DNA of 64,000 nucleotides, from contig JAKZMJ010000002.1 of assembly GCA_030491005.1 (NCBI GenBank), positions 62,001 through 126,000 on the forward strand, written 5' to 3'. This DNA comes from Sulfurospirillum sp. (lineage in GTDB: Bacteria; Campylobacterota; Campylobacteria; Campylobacterales; Arcobacteraceae). Position 1 is the stretch's first letter, and the number at the start of each line of letters is the position of its first letter. The position numbers were made by a program, and so were the translations under genes. The notes under the pieces are model-generated. The model worked only from the letters and a program-made list of their open reading frames with translations, did no database searches and was not told the origin of the DNA. This document shows, one piece after another, positions 45,634 to 54,654 of the stretch.

Positions 45634-46424
45634 ATAACAATTCTACTTTTATAGATAAAGAATATGAAAATATTTTACAAAATGAAATAAAAGAGAATAA
45701 AAAGGAGATTTTTAGCTCAAGGTATAAAGAAAAAAAAGTTTGGGTAAAAAAAGCAAGAGCTACTTTATCCTTAAAGTCACATCGTATTTATTATAAAATT
45801 TTCTCAATTGAGATTTTATTAGAAGTTGAAAATAAAAATGCAAGGCAAACAATTTTATACGAAACAAATAAATTAAATAAATTTAGAACTTTGGGAATAA
45901 ATTCTCCTAAAATAATAGGACGTAATGAAGATTTTTTTGTATTAGAAGATTGTGGTAAAAATATAAATTCTTATATCAGAAAAAGAGATATAACAAAAAA
46001 TAAAATGTATTATTTTATAAATAAGCTTATTTCTCATTTAGCCAATATTCATAATTGTGATCAATTTCATGGAGGGGCACAGGCTAGAAACTTTACATAT
46101 AATGATGGTGTGATTTTTTCTATTGATTTAGAAGAAAGTTTTAATGAAAATATTGATTTAAAAATTTTACAATTTAGGGATTTTGTATTGTTTTTATTGT
46201 CTTTAACTAAAACAAGAGCTAGTTTTGAATTAGATTTTCAATATATAATTTATACTTATATCAACTTATCAAATAATCATGATTTTATAAATAGATTACA
46301 GTTAATGTCTAAAAAAATGTCTTTTTTGACAAGTCTTAGTGAAGTTGGTTTTATTAATAAATTCCTAGGAAGAGATGTAAAAATATTTTTTAAATTATTT
46401 AAGATATTAAAAGATTTAAAATAA
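45630..46424 (+). CDS. LPS/Kdo kinase-like protein (InaA/KdkA group)
   Basis: A 264-residue protein kinase-like fold that would phosphorylate a sugar of the LPS core. Visible residues are the Lys in KVWVKKARATL, Glu in NSPKIIGRNEDFFVLEDCG, the catalytic loop HGGAQARNF near residue 152, and the metal-binding Asp in FSIDLEES. The ATG overlaps the dgkA stop. KdkA-type kinases phosphorylate Kdo. The exact sugar is inferred from the neighbours. Confidence 0.8.
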   Translation: MNNNSTFIDKEYENILQNEIKENKKEIFSSRYKEKKVWVKKARATLSLKSHRIYYKIFSIEILLEVENKNARQTILYETNKLNKFRTLGINSPKIIGRNEDFFVLEDCGKNINSYIRKRDITKNKMYYFINKLISHLANIHNCDQFHGGAQARNFTYNDGVIFSIDLEESFNENIDLKILQFRDFVLFLLSLTKTRASFELDFQYIIYTYINLSNNHDFINRLQLMSKKMSFLTSLSEVGFINKFLGRDVKIFFKLFKILKDLK

Positions 46425-46434
46425 AAGGAAACAA

Positions 46435-48465
46435 GTGAAAGAAATAATTTTATCAAAAACACTTAATATTTTTAAGAAACTTCTCTTTATACACTTAATA
46501 TTTTTAAGTTTAATGTCTATTTTTAGATTAATTTTTGTAAATTATTATAATCCTTTAAACGATGAAGAAATGAATATCTTTATGTTAGATATTATTGAAG
46601 CATTTACTTTAGGGCTTAGACTGGATTTAACTGTTATTGGATATATCCAAATTATACCTACTTTAGTACTTATTGTTTTATATTATATCAAAAAAGAATT
46701 TTTATTAAATCTTGCAAATAAATTTTTGATATATTATTTATTTTTAACTTATTTGCTTGTTTCTTTACTTTTATTTTGCGATTTTGCTTTTTACTCATAT
46801 TTTAAAGATCATATAAATATATTATTCTTTGGTTTAATAGATGATGATACAAAAGCATTAATTATTACCATGTGGCAAAATTATAATGTGATAATGATAT
46901 TATCAATTTTTTTTATTTACTTATATATTTTATATAAGACTATCAAATTTATTATACTGAAACAAGACAAGGAAATAAAATCATTTTTTTATATAAAGAT
47001 TTCTTTTGTTATTTTTATTATTCTTTTTCTTTTAAATTTTTTAGCAGTTCGTGGTACTTTTGGTATGTATCCTTTAGGTAAAATGATTCCAAATGTATCT
47101 ACTAATGCTTTTATAAATCAAATTTCACAAAATGGATTTAGGGCTTTTACAAGTGCTTATGGTATTAGAAAAAAGTATTTAAAAAGAGAATATAATCTAA
47201 TAGAAGAAACATCTTATAAAAATAATATACAAGATGCTTTTAGAGTAATTAAAGGAAGCAATAATATAGACGAAACTAATTTATTAAATAATATAAAATA
47301 CAAAACAAGAAAAATAGATGATAAAGATTATAATATTATTGTAATTATGGTTGAAAGTTTTGGATCTCATATTTTAGAATATAATAGTGAAAAATTCAAT
47401 ATTTTAGGAGATTTAAAAAAACACTTTGAAGTAGATACACTTTTGACAAATTTTATTTCTTCTGGAAATGGAACAATATCAAGTCTACAAGCTTTACTAC
47501 TAAATATTCCTCATAGACCTAAATCTTTTGCATTTTCACAATCAATTTATAAACAAACTGCTTTTTCTTATACTTCTGCATTTTTATATAATAATGCTAA
47601 TTATGATACATCTTTTATTTATGGAGGTGATTTAAGTTGGAGAAACTTAGGCACTTTTATTAAGTTTCAAGATTATAATAATGTTGAGGGTAAAATTAAT
47701 ATTTATAATCACTTAAAAAATAAGAATGAATATAAAAGCAAAAAAGAAGATGATTATTTTCATCCTTGGGGTGTGTTTGATGAATATTTGTATGAATATA
47801 TTTTAGATAAGTTAGAACAATCTTCAAAAAAACAGTTTATTGTAGCTTTAAGTACAAATAACCATCCTCCTTATAATATTCCAAATGATTATGTAGAAAA
47901 TTCTTTAATATTCTCTGATAAATTAAAAAACCATATTACAGGTAGTTTGAGTTTGGTTAAAAAAAGATTAGCTTCTTATGCTTATGCTCTTAATTCTGTT
48001 GGAGTTTTCTTGACTAAATTTAAAAAAACAAAATTTACAGATAATACAATTATAGTTATAACAGCTGATAATAATACAATAGATGGAATTATGAAATATG
48101 ATGATAAAAAACTTTTTAATTCTAAAAATATTCCTTTGTATTTTTATCTACCAAAAGAATTAAAAGCTAAATTAAATATCAATACAAAAGTAGCAGGTTC
48201 GCATAAAGATATTTTTCCTACACTTTATAATTTAACTCTAAAAGACACTTCATACTTAGCTTTAGGAAATGATTTATTTGATAGTACGACAGAGCATTAT
48301 GGTTTTAATGGTTCTATGATTGTAAATACAAATGATAGTATTTTTAAATTAAAAAGTTTGAAAGAAAAAACAAATGAAAAAGCTTTAAAATATTATAAAG
48401 CATCTTTAGCAGTAACTGAATATTTAATTACGCAAACACATAAAAAAAACAAAAAGCACAAATAG
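46435..48465 (+). CDS. LtaS/MdoB-like phosphoglycerol or phosphoethanolamine transferase
   Basis: Five N-terminal membrane helices (to about residue 205) are followed by a sulfatase-fold domain outside the membrane. Catalytic features are IIVIMVESFGSHI (metal Glu), the nucleophile Thr in SSGNGTISSLQALL, SFIYGGDLSW and ITADNNT with Asp. The enzyme moves a headgroup from a phospholipid to a surface acceptor and releases diacylglycerol. The start is GTG behind AAAGGA. Which headgroup is moved cannot be read. An IS5-type element sits 15 bp after the stop. Confidence 0.85.
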   Translation: MKEIILSKTLNIFKKLLFIHLIFLSLMSIFRLIFVNYYNPLNDEEMNIFMLDIIEAFTLGLRLDLTVIGYIQIIPTLVLIVLYYIKKEFLLNLANKFLIYYLFLTYLLVSLLLFCDFAFYSYFKDHINILFFGLIDDDTKALIITMWQNYNVIMILSIFFIYLYILYKTIKFIILKQDKEIKSFFYIKISFVIFIILFLLNFLAVRGTFGMYPLGKMIPNVSTNAFINQISQNGFRAFTSAYGIRKKYLKREYNLIEETSYKNNIQDAFRVIKGSNNIDETNLLNNIKYKTRKIDDKDYNIIVIMVESFGSHILEYNSEKFNILGDLKKHFEVDTLLTNFISSGNGTISSLQALLLNIPHRPKSFAFSQSIYKQTAFSYTSAFLYNNANYDTSFIYGGDLSWRNLGTFIKFQDYNNVEGKINIYNHLKNKNEYKSKKEDDYFHPWGVFDEYLYEYILDKLEQSSKKQFIVALSTNNHPPYNIPNDYVENSLIFSDKLKNHITGSLSLVKKRLASYAYALNSVGVFLTKFKKTKFTDNTIIVITADNNTIDGIMKYDDKKLFNSKNIPLYFYLPKELKAKLNINTKVAGSHKDIFPTLYNLTLKDTSYLALGNDLFDSTTEHYGFNGSMIVNTNDSIFKLKSLKEKTNEKALKYYKASLAVTEYLITQTHKKNKKHK

Positions 48466-48480
48466 TATACATAGTATAAA

Positions 48481-49863
48481 GGGCACCTCTAAAAATAGAC
48501 AAAAAATCACATAATTTTCAAATACTTAAAAAATCATAAAATAAGTCTTTTATTTAATCCAAATAAATTTACAAATAACTCTCTATAAAGCTATTATTTA
48601 AAGCATTTGATACCACTATTTAGCTATAATTACAACATAAATTATTATAAAAAGTGAGTATATTATGGCAGGATTATTTGATTATGAGTTTCAGCTAGAA
48701 AAGATTAAAAAGCATCAACCACCTTTACAAAAGTTAAATGAAATTATTGATTGGGAATTATTTAGACAACCTATTGAAGAATCATTAATGAAAGAAGATA
48801 AAAAAAGTAATGCTGGTAGGAAACCATATGATAAACTCTTAATGTTCAAAATAATTATACTTCAAAGATACTACAATTTATCGGATGAACAAACAGAGTT
48901 TCAAATCAAAGATAGATTATCTTTTATGAATTTTCTAGGTCTCCAAATAGGTGATAATGTACCTGATAGAAATACAATTTGGCTATTTAAAGAAGAACTA
49001 AAAGAGAAAGATTTATCAAAAAAACTATTTGATATTTTTACTGCTAAACTTTTATCTAATGGTGTTATTGCTAAAGAGGGAACACTTGTAGACGCTAGCT
49101 TCATCAAAGTACCTAAACAAAGAAATAAAAGGCAAGATAATGCTGATATTAAAAAAGGTGCTATTCCTTTAGAGTTTGGAAAGAATAAAAATAAATTAGC
49201 TCAAAAAGATATAGATGCCAGATGGGTTACCAAGTATAAAACTAGAGAATTTGGATATAAAAATCATATATCAGTTGATCAAAAAACTAAAGTAATATCT
49301 ACTTATACTGTAACACCCTCATCAACTCATGATTCACAAGTAATTAAAGAACTTATCAATGAAGATGATACTACATTGTATGCTGATTCAGCATACAAAT
49401 CAAAAGAGATAGAAGACTATCTTCAAAAAAATAATGTAAACTCAAAAGTTATCAATCGAGCATATAGAAATAAACCACTTACTAATGCTCAACACAAACT
49501 CAATCATAAATATTCAAAAACTAGAGTAAGAGTAGAACATATATTTGGAACATTCACAACCTCTATGAATAAAGCTCTATCTTTAAAAGCTATTGGCATT
49601 GATAGGATTAAATCCCTAACAGGACTTTTAAATCTTACTTATAACTTTATACGATATGAACAATTAGTAAGGTTAAAAAATATACCAATTATGAAAAGTT
49701 GATAATATATCAACAAAATAGTGAATATTATCACTATTTCAAGAGTAAATTATAGATAATTTATAGTTGAAATTGTCATATTTTCTCAAATAAAATTTAT
49801 ATTCTGATATTTTTTAATAAATATTTGGAAAGTGGTTTTTAAATGCTATTTTTAGAGGTTCCC
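48481..49863 (+). mobile_element. IS5-type element (1383 bp), complete
   Basis: Terminal repeats GGGCACCTCTAAAAATAG (48481) and, on the complement, GGGAACCTCTAAAAATAG (49863) match at 17 of 18 positions. The element is flanked by TAAA on both sides (48477-48480 and 49864-49867), a 4-bp duplication typical of IS5 elements. It inserted just behind the LtaS/MdoB-like gene without breaking it. Confidence 0.88.
48665..49702 (+). CDS. IS5-type transposase (345 aa, intact)
   Basis: The N-terminal DUF772 part has YDKLLMFKIIILQRYYNLSDEQ and VPDRNTIWLFKEEL. The DDE residues lie in LVDASFIKVPKQRN, LYADSAYKSKEIE and RVRVEHIFGTFTTSM. It belongs to a different IS5 subgroup from the protein at 8021: it is shorter, without the Lys-rich insert, and has different terminal repeats. 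Confidence 0.88.
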   Translation: MAGLFDYEFQLEKIKKHQPPLQKLNEIIDWELFRQPIEESLMKEDKKSNAGRKPYDKLLMFKIIILQRYYNLSDEQTEFQIKDRLSFMNFLGLQIGDNVPDRNTIWLFKEELKEKDLSKKLFDIFTAKLLSNGVIAKEGTLVDASFIKVPKQRNKRQDNADIKKGAIPLEFGKNKNKLAQKDIDARWVTKYKTREFGYKNHISVDQKTKVISTYTVTPSSTHDSQVIKELINEDDTTLYADSAYKSKEIEDYLQKNNVNSKVINRAYRNKPLTNAQHKLNHKYSKTRVRVEHIFGTFTTSMNKALSLKAIGIDRIKSLTGLLNLTYNFIRYEQLVRLKNIPIMKS

Positions 49864-50032
49864 TAAATAAACTTTTTTTATAGTATATGATGAAGCTAGT
49901 AAATGTTCTTTAATAGAGAAATTCTAAGTGAAAATAAGTCTTTTTGTGTTTTAGCAAAATTTAAATTTAATTAAACTTTTAACTATATTTTATGTTATAA
50001 TTTAATATGATTTACATTTAAAGGAATAAATT

Positions 50033-51142
50033 ATGAAAATTGGATTAGTTAAGGAAATTAAAGTACATGAATATAGAGTTGGATTAACGCCTGATTGTGT
50101 TGATGCTTATATTAGAAATGGTCATACTGTTTATGTTGAAAAAAATGCAGGTGAGGGTGCTGGTTTTGAAAATGAATTATATGAAGAAGTTGGAGCCATA
50201 ATTGTAAGTGATAAACAAAAATTATTTGATGATTCTGATATGATTATAAAAGTTAAAGAGCCTTTAATTGAAGAATATGATTTGTTTCATGAGGGGCAAA
50301 TTTTATATACTTATTTACATATTGCTGCAGATAAACCACAAGCACTTGCATTGTTATCTAAAAAAGTAAAAGCAATTGCATATGAAACTATTACTAATGC
50401 TGAAGGTGGACTTCCTTGTTTAACCCCTATGAGTGAAATTGCAGGAAGATTAGCAACACAAGAAGGTGCTAAATATTTAGAAAAACCTTTTGGAGGGCGA
50501 GGAGTTTTACTAGGTGGTGTTTCAGGTGTACAAAGAGGTAATGTAGTTATAATAGGTGGAGGAATTGTAGGACTTAATGCTTGTAAAATGGCAGTTGGAC
50601 TTGGGGCAAATGTAATTGTCTTAGACATTTCTGCTTCAAGACTTGCATATTATGATGATTTATTTTCATCAAAAGTTACTACTTTGTTTTCAAATAGATC
50701 AAATATTTTAAAATCTATTAAAGAAGCTGACTTAGTTATTGGTGCTGTTTTAATTCCAGGAGCTGCTGCACCTAAGCTTATATCAAAAGATGATTTAAAA
50801 TTAATGAAAAAAGCAGCTGTAATTGTAGATGTTGCTATTGACCAAGGTGGTTGTTTTGAAACTTCTCATGCAACATATCACGATAATCCTACTTTTGTAG
50901 TAAACGATATTTTACACTATTGTGTAGCAAATATGCCAGGAGCTGTATCTTTAACATCAACACTAGCTTTAACTTCAACAACCTTACGGCATGGATTAAA
51001 CATAGCAAATAAAGGACTAGAAAAAGCTTTGGCAGATGATGTACACTTACTAAATGGTTTAAATACTTATGATGGAAAATTAACAAATGAACCTGTTGCT
51101 ATTAGTTTAGATTTACCTTATGAAGTTATAAATTTTTCATAA
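50033..51142 (+). CDS. ald: Alanine dehydrogenase
   Basis: The enzyme interconverts L-alanine and pyruvate plus ammonia with NAD. It has the N-terminal block MKIGLVKEIKVHEYRVGLTP, catalytic Lys in IKVKEP near residue 75 and His in YLHIAADK near residue 97. The Rossmann motif GGGIVGLNACKMAVGLGA is near residue 178 and MPGAVSLTSTLALTS near residue 302. AAAGGA precedes the ATG. Length (369) is normal. It stands alone on this strand. Confidence 0.96.
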   Translation: MKIGLVKEIKVHEYRVGLTPDCVDAYIRNGHTVYVEKNAGEGAGFENELYEEVGAIIVSDKQKLFDDSDMIIKVKEPLIEEYDLFHEGQILYTYLHIAADKPQALALLSKKVKAIAYETITNAEGGLPCLTPMSEIAGRLATQEGAKYLEKPFGGRGVLLGGVSGVQRGNVVIIGGGIVGLNACKMAVGLGANVIVLDISASRLAYYDDLFSSKVTTLFSNRSNILKSIKEADLVIGAVLIPGAAAPKLISKDDLKLMKKAAVIVDVAIDQGGCFETSHATYHDNPTFVVNDILHYCVANMPGAVSLTSTLALTSTTLRHGLNIANKGLEKALADDVHLLNGLNTYDGKLTNEPVAISLDLPYEVINFS

Positions 51143-51272
51143 AATACAATTAAATTAATGTAAAATATTTAGGCAAAATTACTTATTATTGATTACTTTT
51201 TCTAAGAAGTTTTTTTGCTTTAAATATCTAAATTCCTTTATATTTTAAAATTATAATAATACTTTAATTTAT

Positions 51273-54254
51273 TTATTTGTCTTCTGTTTGAGTATAATGC
51301 AATTCTAAACCTTTTGATGTTGAAATAAAACCATTGATATTAATGCTTCCATTATGTACCATTTTATGATGTTTTTTACACAAGGGTATAAGATTGTATT
51401 TATGATTTACATTCATATGTTCTACAAAACCATCTTTGTTAGCTCTTGCTTGTTCTTTAATATGATGAACTTCTTCACAAGATTGTCCACAAATAACACA
51501 AGTACTAACAAGTAAATTTTTGTTATATTTTGTGTTTTTGTGCTGTTGTAATCTTTCTAATGGTGCGTAATCATCAGTTAATCGTTTTCTTATATCATTT
51601 GCAATTTTTAAGAAATCTTTATCCATATGTAAAGACCTAGCATATTCTAAACCATATACAGAAGAGCCACTTCCTATTTGTAGTTTTCTATTAAAAATCA
51701 ATTTATCTTCTTTATCTTCATACATAACTGATAAATGCAAAGATATGATATTTTTTAGATTTTTAATTTCTTTTATATTTGGAAGTTGATGTAAGTGGGT
51801 TGCGAATAAAAAAAGTGATTCTAATTTTGCTAATTTTAAAATAGAACTGGCAACTATACTAAGCCCACTCATTGTTTCAGTTGAATGAGATATTTCATCT
51901 CCTAAGATTAAAGATTGTTGATTGGCTCTATTAAAAATATTTTTAAGCTCCAACATCTCAACAGCAAAAGAAGATAAACCTTTAGCAATATTATCAGCTC
52001 CTGATATTCTTGTAAAAATAGCATTAAAAATAGAAAACCTCATACTTTTAGCAGCCACATAAAAACCAGCTTGTGCTAAAACTACAGCTATTCCTATTGA
52101 CTTCATTAGTGAAGATTTACCAGAAGAGTTAATACCATAAAGTAAAACTCCGTGCATTTGATTCGTTTTTTGATTTATAGGATTTGAATTTTGAATAATA
52201 ATATTATTTTTGTATTCCTCTTGTACTAAGGATAATTGTCCTAAAATAATGTCATTTGGTACATAAACTCCTTGTTCTTCATTTGCTTCAATTAAAGGAT
52301 GTCTAAGATCAATTAATTCTAAAAAATTTTCATTATCTTTTGTTTTAACTATTTTTGGACACACATAATTATATTTTTTAGCTGTTTTTATATTTGAAAC
52401 ACTTAAATCAATTTCTGCAATAAATAAAACTAAATCTTCAAGTAAAGTAGCAAACTTTTTTTCAAATTCTATTAGTTTTTCTTTAAATACTAATTTATTT
52501 AATTCAATAATTTTTTGTAAATTATGCACATATTTATCAGATATATCTTCAATAAAATCTGATGTTATTTTTATATAATTTGTTTGGGTTTTTATTTTAA
52601 AATCTTTAAATAAAAGTAATTTATCATCAATTAATATATGTGAGTTTAAAAGCTCATCTTTTATTAAATTAAATCTATTTTTAGTTAAAGTAATAAAAAA
52701 ACCTTCTTTATCTAGTCGATTTACATGTACAAAGTTTTCATCACTTTTTTTCAAAAAAGACAAAATATGATTTTTTAAAATATTTAATTTGTTTTTTAAA
52801 TCAATATTTTTAAGATTTAATTCATCAATTTGTATATTAATACCTTCACAAATCATATTGCCTTCAATATCTTTAAGCATATATTTACCACTAATGCTTA
52901 AATCAAAGGTTTCATCAATAGATTCTATGAATTGTTGGATTACAGCAACACTACAAGGAGGATCAAAAAATTTATAATTTTCCATAAATTTTACAAGCTC
53001 TTTGATACTAAGCAAGGAATCATACAAATAATTTAATTCAAAAGGGTGCAATCGTTCTAATTTAATTCTTCTTGTAAGCCTTTCTATATCATAAATATTT
53101 GATAATTCACTTTCAATTGGAGTATGATAATCATACAAGTCTTTTGATAAAGCAAAACGCCTAAGCAGTTCTTTTTCATCTTTTATAGGATGAGATAACC
53201 TTTCTTTTAAAAGCCTTTTTCCCATAGCCGTTGCTGTGTTATTTAATAGTTTTATAAGGCATGGGTGATTTGAGCTTTCAATTATATTTAGTTGTTCTAG
53301 TGCATTATTGCCTAAATATATATATTTTGAAATATCTAATTTCACAGGAGATGAAAGCTTTTGCACTATTTTATAATCATGTCCTATGATAAAATCAATA
53401 AGAACAGCCAAACACTCACTTGCTAAAATAGCTCTTTCCATATCAAGGTGTTCAATTGAAGTTAAAAGAGATTCTATATTAAATACATTTTTAAATAATT
53501 CATTTTGATAAATAATTTTAGGTCTAAAATCACTTATATGAAAATTTTTATTAGCTAATTCCAAATAAGCTATAACTTCTTTTTGATTTATGTTTTTATC
53601 ACTAAAAGTGACAATAACTTCATTTGTTTTGTGCATATTCATATAATTAAATACTTCATCAAGAGCATAAAATTTATCTTCACTAGTACCATTTACTTCA
53701 TTATAAAAACATTTTCCAGTTGTAACATCTATTGCACTATAACCCATAGAATAAATATTTTTATTACAATCAACTAATAAAGAAGTGATATTATTCTCAT
53801 CTTGATCTAAAACAAAATCAAAATTTGTTCCAGGGCTTATTATCGTATCTAAGTATCTACTTACATTTGGAGGAATGCCTCTTTGCCTTATAATTGCTAT
53901 TGTGTATTTTTGTTCATTTATTATTCTTTCTAAGTATTTATCCAAAGCAATAGCTGGAACCCCTGCCATTATAGGATTTTTTGCACAGTTTTCTAAAATA
54001 GTTTTATTTTTTCTTGTTAATTGAATATTTAATAACTGTGCAATTTCTTTTGCTTTTCCTATTTGTTCATCTTGATTATTTATTTCATATATTTCAAAAA
54101 ATGTTCCTATTTCCATAAGCACTATAGTATTAGTGCCGTATTTTTTTTCAAGTAGTTTTTGTAATTTAAAATATGTAATTGTTAAAAGGGGTTTTTTATC
54201 ACCAAGTAAGTCATTAATTATAGTATTAATCAATATTATTTTATACCTGTCCAT
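51273..54254 (-). CDS. MutS7-type mismatch repair protein with C-terminal HNH nuclease
   Basis: The 993-residue protein has the mismatch-binding motif (GTFFEIYEI near residue 50, the F-x-E form), connector, lever and clamp domains, and a MutS ATPase with Walker A GINSSGKSS near residue 700 and Walker B SLILGDEISHSTE. It ends in an HNH domain: CVICGQSCEEVHHIKEQ, then NHKYNLIPLCKKHHKMVHNG. MutS7 is known from epsilonproteobacteria, giant viruses and octocoral mitochondria, and may join mismatch recognition and cutting in one chain. It overlaps the end of the upstream haem-binding gene by 19 bp. Confidence 0.92.
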   Translation of the reverse strand: MDRYKIILINTIINDLLGDKKPLLTITYFKLQKLLEKKYGTNTIVLMEIGTFFEIYEINNQDEQIGKAKEIAQLLNIQLTRKNKTILENCAKNPIMAGVPAIALDKYLERIINEQKYTIAIIRQRGIPPNVSRYLDTIISPGTNFDFVLDQDENNITSLLVDCNKNIYSMGYSAIDVTTGKCFYNEVNGTSEDKFYALDEVFNYMNMHKTNEVIVTFSDKNINQKEVIAYLELANKNFHISDFRPKIIYQNELFKNVFNIESLLTSIEHLDMERAILASECLAVLIDFIIGHDYKIVQKLSSPVKLDISKYIYLGNNALEQLNIIESSNHPCLIKLLNNTATAMGKRLLKERLSHPIKDEKELLRRFALSKDLYDYHTPIESELSNIYDIERLTRRIKLERLHPFELNYLYDSLLSIKELVKFMENYKFFDPPCSVAVIQQFIESIDETFDLSISGKYMLKDIEGNMICEGINIQIDELNLKNIDLKNKLNILKNHILSFLKKSDENFVHVNRLDKEGFFITLTKNRFNLIKDELLNSHILIDDKLLLFKDFKIKTQTNYIKITSDFIEDISDKYVHNLQKIIELNKLVFKEKLIEFEKKFATLLEDLVLFIAEIDLSVSNIKTAKKYNYVCPKIVKTKDNENFLELIDLRHPLIEANEEQGVYVPNDIILGQLSLVQEEYKNNIIIQNSNPINQKTNQMHGVLLYGINSSGKSSLMKSIGIAVVLAQAGFYVAAKSMRFSIFNAIFTRISGADNIAKGLSSFAVEMLELKNIFNRANQQSLILGDEISHSTETMSGLSIVASSILKLAKLESLFLFATHLHQLPNIKEIKNLKNIISLHLSVMYEDKEDKLIFNRKLQIGSGSSVYGLEYARSLHMDKDFLKIANDIRKRLTDDYAPLERLQQHKNTKYNKNLLVSTCVICGQSCEEVHHIKEQARANKDGFVEHMNVNHKYNLIPLCKKHHKMVHNGSININGFISTSKGLELHYTQTEDK

Positions 54255-54652
54255 TCTCTTATAAGACTTCTTTGCCTCTTACTTAAATTAGCTTCTTCAT
54301 GTAATAAAATATATGATGCAAGTGGCATAGAAGCATAAACTTTTCTAAAAATTGCCTTCATTTTTTTGTCTTTTATCTCTTTTGTATATGTATTCCAAAT
54401 AGAAAAATTTAATGCAGCTCTTCCATCATTAACATGTGAGCTTATAATCCAAGACAAAGGAGCTAATTTACTATAATATGGCCATACTGTTTCATTTGAA
54501 TGGCAATCATAACAAGCTTGTTTCAAAATAGTTTTTATGTCTTTTGACGTAGATATTTCTAAATGTTTATCTATTATTTTATTAGTTTGTTCAATTGGAA
54601 TAAATTGAATAATAATCAAAAGTATAAAAAAACTTAGAAATATTTTTTTCAT
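54236..54652 (-). CDS. Small exported haem-binding protein (Haem_bd type)
   Basis: A signal or anchor segment (MKKIFLSFFILLIIIQFIPI) is followed by the haem motif CYDCH near residue 48, then NETVWPYYSKLAPLSWIISSHVNDGRAALNFS. This matches the Haem_bd family of small c-type-like periplasmic proteins. MPLASYILLHEEANL is the second family block. Electron transfer or redox sensing is the likely role. It precedes mutS7 with an overlap, although the functions appear unrelated. Confidence 0.85.
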   Translation of the reverse strand: MKKIFLSFFILLIIIQFIPIEQTNKIIDKHLEISTSKDIKTILKQACYDCHSNETVWPYYSKLAPLSWIISSHVNDGRAALNFSIWNTYTKEIKDKKMKAIFRKVYASMPLASYILLHEEANLSKRQRSLIREWTGIK

Positions 54653-54654
54653 TA

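Noticed and set aside
49920-49935. AATTCTAAGTGAAAAT identical to 16 bp of the ISNCY left end, possibly a relic
   Set aside because: The terminal CAGC is not preserved (GAGA instead), the match ends after 16 bp and no TTGACA lies 17 bp away. It may be coincidence in A/T-rich DNA.
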